This document shows, one piece after another, positions 48,861 through 61,500 of a stretch of DNA of 64,000 nucleotides. A model generated the notes under the pieces. The model was not told the DNA's origin, ran no database searches, and worked only from the letters and a program-made list of their open reading frames with translations. Each line of letters begins with the position of its first letter. Within the stretch, counting starts at the first letter, position 1. A program made the translations under genes and the position numbers. The stretch is from Colletes latitarsis (Eukaryota; Arthropoda; Insecta; Hymenoptera; Colletidae): assembly GCF_051014445.1 (NCBI RefSeq), contig NW_027488379.1, forward strand, positions 3,286,001-3,350,000, given 5' to 3'.

Positions 48861-51800
48861 ACAGGCGATTAAACCAGGTTTCGATCAATATTTTTGAGGA
48901 TAACGCATGTTAGGTCTAGGTTAGGCCTGGGATTTTCACTCATCAGACTCATACTTTCGCATTCTTCTAATTCTTGTTGAACGGATCCTGGGTTTTTTCT
49001 GGTTTGGATCACGTAGTAATGTGGTACCACACTGAAACAGTCAATTAAACCTGGTATTCATCAATATTTTAGAGAATAATTCATGTTAGGTCTAGGCTAG
49101 GTCTGGGATTTGCCCTCGTCAGGCTCATACTTTCGCATATTTCTCATACTTCATGGCTAGATCCTGGGCTATTTCTGGATTGTATCACGTAGTAATGTGG
49201 TACCACACAGAAACAGTCAATTAAACCTGGTTTCGATCAATATTTTAGAGGATAACGCAAGTTAGGTCTGGGATTGGTCTGGGATTTTCCCTCATCAGGC
49301 TCATACTTTCGCGTTTTTCACATACTTGTTGAACAGATCCTGGGTTTATCCTGGATTGGGTCACGTAGTAGTGTGGTACCCCACTGAAACAGTCGATTAA
49401 ACCTGGTTTCGATCAATATTTTTGAGGATAACGCAAGTTAGGTCTAGGTTAGGCCTGGGATTTTCACTCATCAGACTCATACTTTCGCACACTTCACATA
49501 CTCGTTGAACAGATCCTGGGTTATTTTCTGGTTTGGATCACATAGTAATGTGGTACCACACTGAAACAGTCGATTAAAGCAGGTTTCGATCAATATTTTT
49601 GAGGATAACGCATGATTGGTCTAGGTTAGGCCTGGGATTTTCACTCATCAGACTCATACTTTCGCATTCTTCTCATACTTGTTGAACGGATCCTGGGTTT
49701 TTTCTGGTTTGGATCACGTAGTAATGTGGGACCGCACAGAAACAATCAATTAAACCTGGTGTTGATAAATATTTTAGAGGATAACGCAAGTTAGGTCTGG
49801 GATAGGTCTGGGATTTGCCCACATCAGGCTCATACTTTCGCATATTTCTCATACTTCATGACTGGATCCTGGGCTATTTCTGGATTGGATCACGTATTAA
49901 TGTGGTACCACACTGAAACAGTCAATTAAACCTGGCTTTGATGAATATTTTAGAGAATAATTCATGTCAGGTCTGGGATAGGTCTGGGATTTGCCCTCAT
50001 CAGACTCATACTTTCGCGTTTTTCACATACTTGTTGAACTGATCCTGGGCTTTTTCTGGTTTGGATCACGTAGTAATGTGGTACCACACTGAAACAGTCA
50101 ATTAAACCTGGTTTTGATCAATATTTTAGAGAATAATTCATGTCAGGTCTAGGTTAGGTCTGGGATTTGCTCTCATCAGGCTCATACTTTCGCATATTTC
50201 TCATACTAGATGGCTAGTTCCTGGGCTTTATCTGGATTGCGTCACGTAGTAATGAAGTACAACACTGAAACACTCAATTAAACCTGGTTTCGATCAATAT
50301 TATTGAGGATAACGCATGTTAGGTCTAGGTTGGGCCTGGGATTTTCACTCATCAGACTCATACTTTCGCATTCTTCACATACTTGTTGAACGGATCCTGG
50401 GTTTTTTCTGGTTTGGATCACGTAGTAATGTGGGACCACACTGAAACAGTCAATTAAACCTGGTTTCGATCGATATTTTAGAGAATAATTCATGTTAGGT
50501 CTAGGTTAGGTCTGGGATTTGCTCTCATCAGGCTCATTCTTTCGCATATTTCTCATACGTGATGGCTAGATCCTGGGCTTTTTCTGGATTGCATCACGTA
50601 GTAATGAAGTGCAACACTGAAACAGTCAATTAGACCTGGTTTCCATCAATATCTTAGAGGACAACGAAAGTTTGTTCTGGGATAGGTCTGGGACTTGCCC
50701 TCATCAGGCTCATACTTTCGCGTTTTTCACATACTTGTTGAACAGATCCTGGGTTTTTTCTGGTTTGGATCACGTAGTAGTGTGGTACCACACTGTAACA
50801 GTCCATTAAACCTGGTTTGGATCAATATTTTAGAGGATAACGCATGTTAGGTCTAGGTTAGCCCTGGGATTTTCACTCATCAGACTTATACTTTCGCATT
50901 CTTCACATACTTGTTGAACGGATCCTGGGTTTTTTCTGGTTTGGTTCACGTAGTAATGTGGTACCACACTGAAACATTCAATTAAACCTGATCTTGATAA
51001 ATATTTTAGAGGATAACGCATGTTAGGTCTGGGTTAGGTCTAAGATTTGCCCTCATCAGGCTCATACTTTCGCATATTTCTCATACTTCATGGCTAGATC
51101 CTGGGCTGCTTCTGGATTGTATCACGTAGTAATGTGGTACCACGCTGAAGCAGTCAATTAAACCTGGTTTCGATCAATATTTTAGAGGATAACGCAAGTT
51201 AGGTCTGGCATAGGTCTGGGATTCGCCCTCATCAGACTCATACTTTCGCGTTTTTCACATACTTGTTGAACTGATCCTGGGCTTTTTCTGGTTTGGATCA
51301 CGTAGTAATGTGGTACCACACTGAAACAGTCAATTAAACCTGGTTTTGATCAATATTTTAGAGAATAATTCATGTCAGGTCTAGGTTAGGTCTGGGATTT
51401 GCTCTCATCAGGCTCATACTTTCGCACACTTCACATACACGTTTGACAGATCCTGGGTTATATTCTGGTTTGGATCGCATAGTAATGTGGTACCACACTG
51501 AAACAGTCGATTAAACCAGGTTTCGACCAATATTTTAGAGGATCACGCATGTTAGGTCTAGGTTAGGCCTGGGATTTGCCCTCATCAGGGTCATACTTCC
51601 GCGTTTTTCACATACTTGTTGACCTGATCGAGGGTTTTTTCTGGTTTGGATCACGTAGTAATGTGGTACCACACTGAAACAGACAATTAAACCTGGTTTT
51701 GATCATTATTTTACAGAATAATTCATGTTAGGTCTAGGTTAGGTCTGGGATTTGCTCTCATCAGGCTCATTCTTTCACATATTTCTCATACTTGCTGGCT

Positions 51801-54800
51801 AGATCCTGGGCTTTTTCTGGATTGCATCACGTAGTAATGAAGTGCAACACTGAAACAGTCAATTAAACCTGGTTTCCATCAATATCTTAGAGGACAACGC
51901 ATGTCAGGTCTAGATTAGGTCGGGGATTTTCACTCATCAGACTCATACTTTCGCATTCTTCACATACTTGTTGAACGGATCCTGGGCTTTTGCGGGTTTG
52001 GATCACGTAGTAATGTGGTACCACACTGAAACAGTCGATAAAACCTGGTTTCGATCAATATTTTAGAGGATAACGCAAGTTAAGTCTGGGATTGGTCTGG
52101 GATTTGACCTCATCAGACTCATACTTTCCACACTTCACATACTCGTTGAACAGATCCTGGGTTATTTTCTGGTTTGGACCACATAGTAATGTGGTACCAC
52201 ACTGAAACAGTCGATTAAACCATGTTTCAATCAATATTTTTGAGGATAACGCATGTTAGGTCTAGGTTAGGCCTGGGATTTTCACTCATCAGGCTCATAC
52301 TTTCGCATTCTTCACATACTTGTTGAACGGATCCTGGTTTTTTTCTGGTTTGGGTCACGTAGTAATGTGGGACCACACTGAAACAGTCAATTAAACCTGG
52401 TTTCGATCAATATTTTAGAGGACAACGCATGTTAGCTCTAGGTTAGGTCTGGGACTTGTCCTCATCAGGGTCATACTTTCGCAGTTTTAACATACATGTT
52501 GACCTGATCGAGGGTTTTTTCTGCTTTGGATCACGTAGTAAAGTGGTACCACACTGAAACAGTCCGTTATACCTGGTTTGGATCTATATTTTAGAGGATA
52601 ACGCATGTTAGGTCTAGGTTAGCCCTGGGATTTTCACTCATCAGACTCATACTTTCGCATATTTCTCATACTTCATGGCTAGATCCTGGGCTGTTTCTGG
52701 ATTGTATCACATAGTAATGTGGTACCACGCTGTAACAGTCGATTAAACCTGCTTTCGATCAATATTTTAAAGGATAACGCAAGTTAAGTCTGGGATAGGT
52801 CTGGGATATGACCTCATCAGACTCATACTTTCGCACACTTCACATACTCGTTGAACAGATCCTGGGTTATTTTCTGGTTTGGATCACATAGTAATGTGGT
52901 ACCACACTGAAACAGGCGATTAAACCAGGTTTCGATCAATATTTTTGAGGATATCGCATGTTAGGTCTAGGTTAGGCCTGGGATTTTCACTCATCAGACT
53001 CATACTTTCGCATTCTTCTCATTCTTGTTGAACGGATCCTGGGTTTTTTCTGGTTTGGATCACGTAGTAATGTGGTACCACACTGAAACAGTCAATTAAA
53101 CCTGGTATTGATCAATATTTTAGAGAATAATTCATGTTAGGTCTAGGCTAGGTCGGGGATTTGCCCTCGTCAGGCTCATACTTTCGCATATTTCTCATAC
53201 TTCATGGCTAGATCCTGGGCTATTTCTGGATTGTATCACGTAGTAATGTGGTACCACACAGAAACAGTCAATTAAACCTGGTTTCGATCAATATTTTAGA
53301 GGATAACGCAAGTTAGGTCTGGGATTGGTCTGGGATTTTCCCTCATCAGGCTCATACTTTCGCGTTTTTCACATACTTGTTGAACAGATCCTGGGTTTAT
53401 CCTGGATTGGGTCACGTAGTAGTGTGGTACCCCACTGAAACAGTCGATTAAACCTGGTTTCGATCAATATTTTTGAGGATAACGCAAGTTAGGTCTAGGT
53501 TAGGCCTGGGATTTTCACTCATCAGACGCATACTTTCGCACACTTCACATACTCGTTGAACAGATCCTGGGTTATTTTCTGGTTTGGATCACATAGTAAT
53601 GTGGTACCACACTGAAACAGTCGATTAAAGCAGGTTTCGATCAATATTTTTGAGGATAACGCATGTTTGGTCTAGGTTAGGACTGGGATTTTCACTCATC
53701 AGACTCATACTTTCGCATTCTTCTCATACTTGTTGAACGGATCCTGGGTTTTTTCTGGTTTGGATCACGTAGTAATGTGGGACCGCACAGAAACAATCAA
53801 TTAAACCTGGTGTTGATAAATATTTTAGAGGATAACGCAAGTTAGGTCTGGGATAGGTCTGGGATTTGCCCACATCAGGCTCATACTTTCGCATATTTCT
53901 CATACTTCATGACTGGATCCTGGGCTATTTCTGGATTGGATCACGTATTAATGTGGTACCACACTGAAACAATCAATTAAACCTGGCTTTGATGAATATT
54001 TTAGAGAATAATTCATGTTAGGTCTGGGATAGGTCTGGGATTTGCCCTCATCAGACTCATACTTTCGCACACTTCTCATACTTGTTGAACAGATCCTGGG
54101 TTTTTTCTGGTTTGGATCACGTAGTAATGTGGTACCACACTGAAACATTCAATTAAACCTGATCTTGATAAATATTTTAGAGTATAACGCATGTTATGCC
54201 TGGGTTAGGTCTAGGATTTGCCCTCATCAGCCTCATACTTTCGCATATTTCTCATACTTCATGGCTAGATCCTGGGCTGTTTCTGGATTGTATCACGTAG
54301 TAATGTGGTACCACGCTGAAACAGTCAATTAAACCTGGTTTCGATCAATATTTTGGAGGATAACGCAAGTTAGGTCTGGCATAGGTCTGGGATTCGCCCT
54401 CATCAGACTCATACTTTCGCGTTTTTCACATACTTGTTGAACTGATCCTGGGCTTTTTCTGGCTTGGATCACGTAGTAATGTGGTACCACACTGAAACAG
54501 TCAATTAAACCTGGTTTCGATCAATATTTTAGAGAATAATTCATGTTAGGTCTAGGTTAGGTCTGGGATTTGCTCTCATCAGGCTCATACTTTCGCATAT
54601 TTCTCATACTAGATGGCTAGTTCCTGGGCTTTTTCTGGATTGCGTCACGTAGTAATGAAGTACAACACTGAAACACTCAATTAAACCTGGTTTCGATCAA
54701 TATTATTGAGGATAACGCATGTTAGGTCTAGGTTGGGCCTGGGATTTTCACTCATCAGACTCATACTTTCGCATTCTTCACATACTTGTTGAACGGATCC

Positions 54801-55578
54801 TGGGTTTTTTCTGGTTTGGATCACGTAGTAATGTGGGACCACACTGAAACAGTCAATTAAACCTGGTTTCGATCAATATTTTAGAGAATAATTCATGTTA
54901 GGTCTAGGTTAGGTCTGGGATTTGCTCTCATCAGGCTCATTCTTTCGCATATTTCTCATACGTGATGGCTAGATCCTGGGCTTTTTCTGGATTGCATCAC
55001 GTAGTAATGAAGTGCAACACTGAAACAGTCAATTAGGCCTGGTTTCCATCAATATCTTAGAGGACAACGAAAGTTTGTTCTGGGATAGGTCTGGGACTTG
55101 CCCTCATCAGGCTCATACTTTCGCGTTTTTCACATACTTGTTGAACAGATCCTGGGTTTTTTCTGGTTTGGATCACGTAGTAGTGTGGTACCACACTGTA
55201 ACAGTCCATTAAACCTGGTTTGGATCAATATTTTAGAGGATAACGCATGTTAGGTCTAGGTTAGCCCTGGGATTTTCACTCATCAGACTCATACTTTCGC
55301 ATTCTTCACATACTTGTTGAACGGATCCTGGGTTTTTTCTGGTTTGGTTCACGTAGTAATGTGGTACCACACTGAAACATTCAATTAAACCTGATCTTGA
55401 TAAATATTTTAGAGGATAACGCATGTTAGGTCTGGGTTAGGTCTAAGATTTGCCCTCATCAGGCTCATACTTTCGCATATTTCTCATACTTCATGGCTAG
55501 ATCCTGGGCTGTTTCTGGATTGTATCACGTAGTAATGTGGTACCACGCTGAAACAGTCAATTAAACCTGGTTTCGATC
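48861..55578 (+). repeat. Nested duplication inside the 9,161-bp unit
   Basis: Two inner copies, starting at 48861 and 52912, share rare variants such as ACAGGCGATTAAACC, GGTACCCCACTGAAAC (about 49377 and 53428) and GGACCGCACAGAAAC (about 49730 and 53781). They diverge between about 54000 and 54500, where the second copy has two additional monomers. After that the offset is 4,403 bp up to the unit's right edge. The inner copies differ from each other more than the two 9,161-bp units do, so this duplication is older. Confidence 0.82.
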
Positions 55579-58500
55579 AATATTTTAGAGGATAACGCTG
55601 GTTATGACTGGGATAGCTGTGGTATTTGCAATCATCTGGCTCATACTTTCGCATTTTTCGTATACTTGTTTGACAGATTCTGGGTTTTTTCTGGTTTGGA
55701 TCCCGTAGTAATGTGGTACCACACTGAAACAGTCAATTAAACCTGGTTACGATTAATATTTTAGAGGATAACGCAAGTTAGGTCTGGGATAGGTCTGGGA
55801 TTCGCCCTCATCAGGCTCATACTTTCGCACACTTCACATACTCCTTTAACAGATCCTGGGTTTTTTTTCTGGTTTGGTTCACGTAGTAATGTGGTACCAC
55901 ACTGAAACATTCAATGAAACCTGGTTTGGATTAATATTTTAGAGGATAACGCATCTTAGGTCTGTGTTAGGTCTAAGATTTGCTCTCATCAGGCTCATTC
56001 TTTCGCATATCTCTCATACCTCATGGCTAGATCCTGGGCTATTTCTGGATTGGATCACGTAGTAATGTGGTACCACACTGAAACATTCAATGAAACCTGG
56101 TCTGGATTAATATTTTAGAGGATAACGCATGTTAGGTTTGGGTTAGGTCTAGGATTTGCCCTCATCAGGCTCATACTTTCGCATATTTCTCATACTTCAT
56201 GGCTAGATCCTGGGCTATTTCTGGATTGGATCACGTAGTACTGTGGTACCACACTGAAACATTCAATGAAACCTGGTCTGGATTAATATTTTAGAGGATA
56301 ACGCATCTTAGGTCTGTGTTAGGTCTGAGATTTGCTCTCATCAGGCTCATTCTTTCGCATATCTCTCATACCTCATGGCTAGATCCTGGGCTATTTCTGG
56401 ATTGGATCACGTAGTAATGTGGTACCACACTGAAACAGTCAATTAAACCTGGTTTCGATCAATATTTTAGAGGATAACGCATGTTAGGTCTAGGTTAGGC
56501 CTGGGATTTTCACTCATCAGACTCATACTTTCGCATTCTTCACATACTTGTTGAACGGATCCTGGGTTTTTTCTGGTTTGGATCACGTAGTAATGTGGTA
56601 CCGCACTGAAACAGTCAATTAAACCTGGTTTCGATCAATATTTTAGAGGATAACGCAAGTTAGGTCTGGGATAGGTCTGGGATTTGCCCTCATCAGGCTC
56701 ATACTTTCGCGTTTTTCACATACTTGTTGAACAGATCCTGGGTTTTTTTCTGGTTTGGATCACGTAGTTGTGTGGTACCACACCGAAACTGTCCATTTAA
56801 CCTGGGTTCGATCAATATTTTTGAGGATAACGCATGTTAGATCTAGGTTAGGCCGAGGATTTTCACTCATCAGACTCATACTTTCGCATTCATCACATAC
56901 TTGTTGAACGGATCCTGGGCTTTTTCTGGATTGCATCACGTAGTAATGATGTACAACACTGAAACAGTCAATTAAACCTGGTTTCCATCAATATCTTAGA
57001 GGACAACGCAAGTTAGGTCTGGGAAAGGTCTGGGATTTGCCCTCATCAGGGTCATACTTTCGCAGTTTTAACATACACGTTGACCTGATCGAGGGTTTTT
57101 TCTGCTTTGCATCACGTAGTAAAGTGGTACCACGCTGAAACAGTCAATTAAACCTGGTTTCGATTAATATTTTAGAGGATAACGCAAGTTAGGTCTGGGT
57201 TAGGTCTGGGATTTGCCCTCATCAGACTCAAACTTTCGCACACTTCACATACTCGTTGAACAGATCCTGGGTTTTTTCTGGTTTGGATCACGTAGTAATG
57301 TGGGACCACACCGAAACAATCAATTAAACCTGGTCTTGATAAATATTTTAGAGGATAACGCATGTTAGGTCTGGGTTAGGTCTAGGATTTGCCCTCGTCA
57401 GGCTCATACTTTCGCATATTTCCCATACTGCATGGCTAGATCATGGGCTATTTCTGGATTGGATCACGTAGTAATGTGGTACCACAACGAAACAGTCAAT
57501 TAAACCTGGTTTCGATCAATATTTTAGAGGATAACGCAAGTTAGGTCTGGGATAGGTCTGGGATTTGCCCACATCAGGCTCATACTTTCGCGTTTTTCAC
57601 ATACTTGTTGAAGAGATCCTGGGTTTTTTTCTGGTTTGGATCACGTAGTAGTGTGGTACCACACTGAAACAGTAAATTAAACCTGGTTTCGATCAATATT
57701 TTAGAGAATAATTCATGTTATGTCTGGGTTAAGTCTGGGACTTGTCCTCATCAGGGTCATTCTTTCGCATATTTCTCATACTTGATGGCTAGATCCTGGG
57801 CTTTTCCTGGATTGCATCACGTAGTAATGAAGTACAACACTGAAACAGTCAATTAAACATGGTTTCCATCAATATTTTGGAGGACAACGCATGTTAGGTC
57901 TAGGTTAGGTCTGGGACTTGTCCTCATCAGGGTCATACTTTCGCAGTTTTAACATACATGTTGAACAGATCCTGGGTTATTTTCTGGTTTGGATCACATA
58001 GTAATGTGGTACCACACTGAAACAGGCGATTAAACCAGGTTTCGATCAATATTTTTGAGGATAACGCATGTTAGGTCTAGGTTAGGCCTGGGATTTTCAC
58101 TCATCAGACTCATACTTTCGCATTCTTCTAATTCTTGTTGAACGGATCCTGGGTTTTTTCTGGTTTGGATCACGTAGTAATGTGGTACCACACTGAAACA
58201 GTCAATTAAACCTGGTATTCATCAATATTTTAGAGAATAATTCATGTTAGGTCTAGGCTAGGTCTGGGATTTGCCCTCGTCAGGCTCATACTTTCGCATA
58301 TTTCTCATACTTCATGGCTAGATCCTGGGCTATTTCTGGATTGTATCACGTAGTAATGTGGTACCACACAGAAACAGTCAATTAAACCTGGTTTCGATCA
58401 ATATTTTAGAGGATAACGCAAGTTAGGTCTGGGATTGGTCTGGGATTTTCCCTCATCAGGCTCATACTTTCGCGTTTTTCACATACTTGTTGAACAGATC

Positions 58501-61500
58501 CTGGGTTTATCCTGGATTGGGTCACGTAGTAGTGTGGTACCCCACTGAAACAGTCGATTAAACCTGGTTTCGATCAATATTTTTGAGGATAACGCAAGTT
58601 AGGTCTAGGTTAGGCCTGGGATTTTCACTCATCAGACTCATACTTTCGCACACTTCACATACTCGTTGAACAGATCCTGGGTTATTTTCTGGTTTGGATC
58701 ACATAGTAATGTGGTACCACACTGAAACAGTCGATTAAAGCAGGTTTCGATCAATATTTTTGAGGATAACGCATGATTGGTCTAGGTTAGGCCTGGGATT
58801 TTCACTCATCAGACTCATACTTTCGCATTCTTCTCATACTTGTTGAACGGATCCTGGGTTTTTTCTGGTTTGGATCACGTAGTAATGTGGGACCGCACAG
58901 AAACAATCAATTAAACCTGGTGTTGATAAATATTTTAGAGGATAACGCAAGTTAGGTCTGGGATAGGTCTGGGATTTGCCCACATCAGGCTCATACTTTC
59001 GCATATTTCTCATACTTCATGACTGGATCCTGGGCTATTTCTGGATTGGATCACGTATTAATGTGGTACCACACTGAAACAGTCAATTAAACCTGGCTTT
59101 GATGAATATTTTAGAGAATAATTCATGTCAGGTCTGGGATAGGTCTGGGATTTGCCCTCATCAGACTCATACTTTCGCGTTTTTCACATACTTGTTGAAC
59201 TGATCCTGGGCTTTTTCTGGTTTGGATCACGTAGTAATGTGGTACCACACTGAAACAGTCAATTAAACCTGGTTTTGATCAATATTTTAGAGAATAATTC
59301 ATGTCAGGTCTAGGTTAGGTCTGGGATTTGCTCTCATCAGGCTCATACTTTCGCATATTTCTCATACTAGATGGCTAGTTCCTGGGCTTTATCTGGATTG
59401 CGTCACGTAGTAATGAAGTACAACACTGAAACACTCAATTAAACCTGGTTTCGATCAATATTATTGAGGATAACGCATGTTAGGTCTAGGTTGGGCCTGG
59501 GATTTTCACTCATCAGACTCATACTTTCGCATTCTTCACATACTTGTTGAACGGATCCTGGGTTTTTTCTGGTTTGGATCACGTAGTAATGTGGGACCAC
59601 ACTGAAACAGTCAATTAAACCTGGTTTCGATCGATATTTTAGAGAATAATTCATGTTAGGTCTAGGTTAGGTCTGGGATTTGCTCTCATCAGGCTCATTC
59701 TTTCGCATATTTCTCATACGTGATGGCTAGATCCTGGGCTTTTTCTGGATTGCATCACGTAGTAATGAAGTGCAACACTGAAACAGTCAATTAGACCTGG
59801 TTTCCATCAATATCTTAGAGGACAACGAAAGTTTGTTCTGGGATAGGTCTGGGACTTGCCCTCATCAGGCTCATACTTTCGCGTTTTTCACATACTTGTT
59901 GAACAGATCCTGGGTTTTTTCTGGTTTGGATCACGTAGTAGTGTGGTACCACACTGTAACAGTCCATTAAACCTGGTTTGGATCAATATTTTAGAGGATA
60001 ACGCATGTTAGGTCTAGGTTAGCCCTGGGATTTTCACTCATCAGACTTATACTTTCGCATTCTTCACATACTTGTTGAACGGATCCTGGGTTTTTTCTGG
60101 TTTGGTTCACGTAGTAATGTGGTACCACACTGAAACATTCAATTAAACCTGATCTTGATAAATATTTTAGAGGATAACGCATGTTAGGTCTGGGTTAGGT
60201 CTAAGATTTGCCCTCATCAGGCTCATACTTTCGCATATTTCTCATACTTCATGGCTAGATCCTGGGCTGCTTCTGGATTGTATCACGTAGTAATGTGGTA
60301 CCACGCTGAAGCAGTCAATTAAACCTGGTTTCGATCAATATTTTAGAGGATAACGCAAGTTAGGTCTGGCATAGGTCTGGGATTCGCCCTCATCAGACTC
60401 ATACTTTCGCGTTTTTCACATACTTGTTGAACTGATCCTGGGCTTTTTCTGGTTTGGATCACGTAGTAATGTGGTACCACACTGAAACAGTCAATTAAAC
60501 CTGGTTTTGATCAATATTTTAGAGAATAATTCATGTCAGGTCTAGGTTAGGTCTGGGATTTGCTCTCATCAGGCTCATACTTTCGCACACTTCACATACA
60601 CGTTTGACAGATCCTGGGTTATATTCTGGTTTGGATCGCATAGTAATGTGGTACCACACTGAAACAGTCGATTAAACCAGGTTTCGACCAATATTTTAGA
60701 GGATCACGCATGTTAGGTCTAGGTTAGGCCTGGGATTTGCCCTCATCAGGGTCATACTTCCGCGTTTTTCACATACTTGTTGACCTGATCGAGGGTTTTT
60801 TCTGGTTTGGATCACGTAGTAATGTGGTACCACACTGAAACAGACAATTAAACCTGGTTTTGATCATTATTTTACAGAATAATTCATGTTAGGTCTAGGT
60901 TAGGTCTGGGATTTGCTCTCATCAGGCTCATTCTTTCACATATTTCTCATACTTGCTGGCTAGATCCTGGGCTTTTTCTGGATTGCATCACGTAGTAATG
61001 AAGTGCAACACTGAAACAGTCAATTAAACCTGGTTTCCATCAATATCTTAGAGGACAACGCATGTCAGGTCTAGATTAGGTCGGGGATTTTCACTCATCA
61101 GACTCATACTTTCGCATTCTTCACATACTTGTTGAACGGATCCTGGGCTTTTGCGGGTTTGGATCACGTAGTAATGTGGTACCACACTGAAACAGTCGAT
61201 AAAACCTGGTTTCGATCAATATTTTAGAGGATAACGCAAGTTAAGTCTGGGATTGGTCTGGGATTTGACCTCATCAGACTCATACTTTCCACACTTCACA
61301 TACTCGTTGAACAGATCCTGGGTTATTTTCTGGTTTGGACCACATAGTAATGTGGTACCACACTGAAACAGTCGATTAAACCATGTTTCAATCAATATTT
61401 TTGAGGATAACGCATGTTAGGTCTAGGTTAGGCCTGGGATTTTCACTCATCAGGCTCATACTTTCGCATTCTTCACATACTTGTTGAACGGATCCTGGTT

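Larger units (their letters stand above)
46418..55578 (+). repeat. 9,161-bp higher-order repeat, copy 1 (52 monomers)
   Basis: The sequence from about 46418 recurs 9,161 bp downstream with very few differences; I noticed GGTCTAAGATTTG near 47161 against GGTCTGAGATTTG near 56322. The unit equals about 52 monomers of 176.2 bp, all family B apart from the A-like island at its left edge. Inside the unit there is an older duplication: 48861 onward matches 52912 onward (offset 4,051 bp), and further right the offset becomes 4,403 bp (for example TATTATTGAGGATAACG at about 50299 and 54702). Two monomers were therefore gained or lost between the inner copies. Confidence 0.9.
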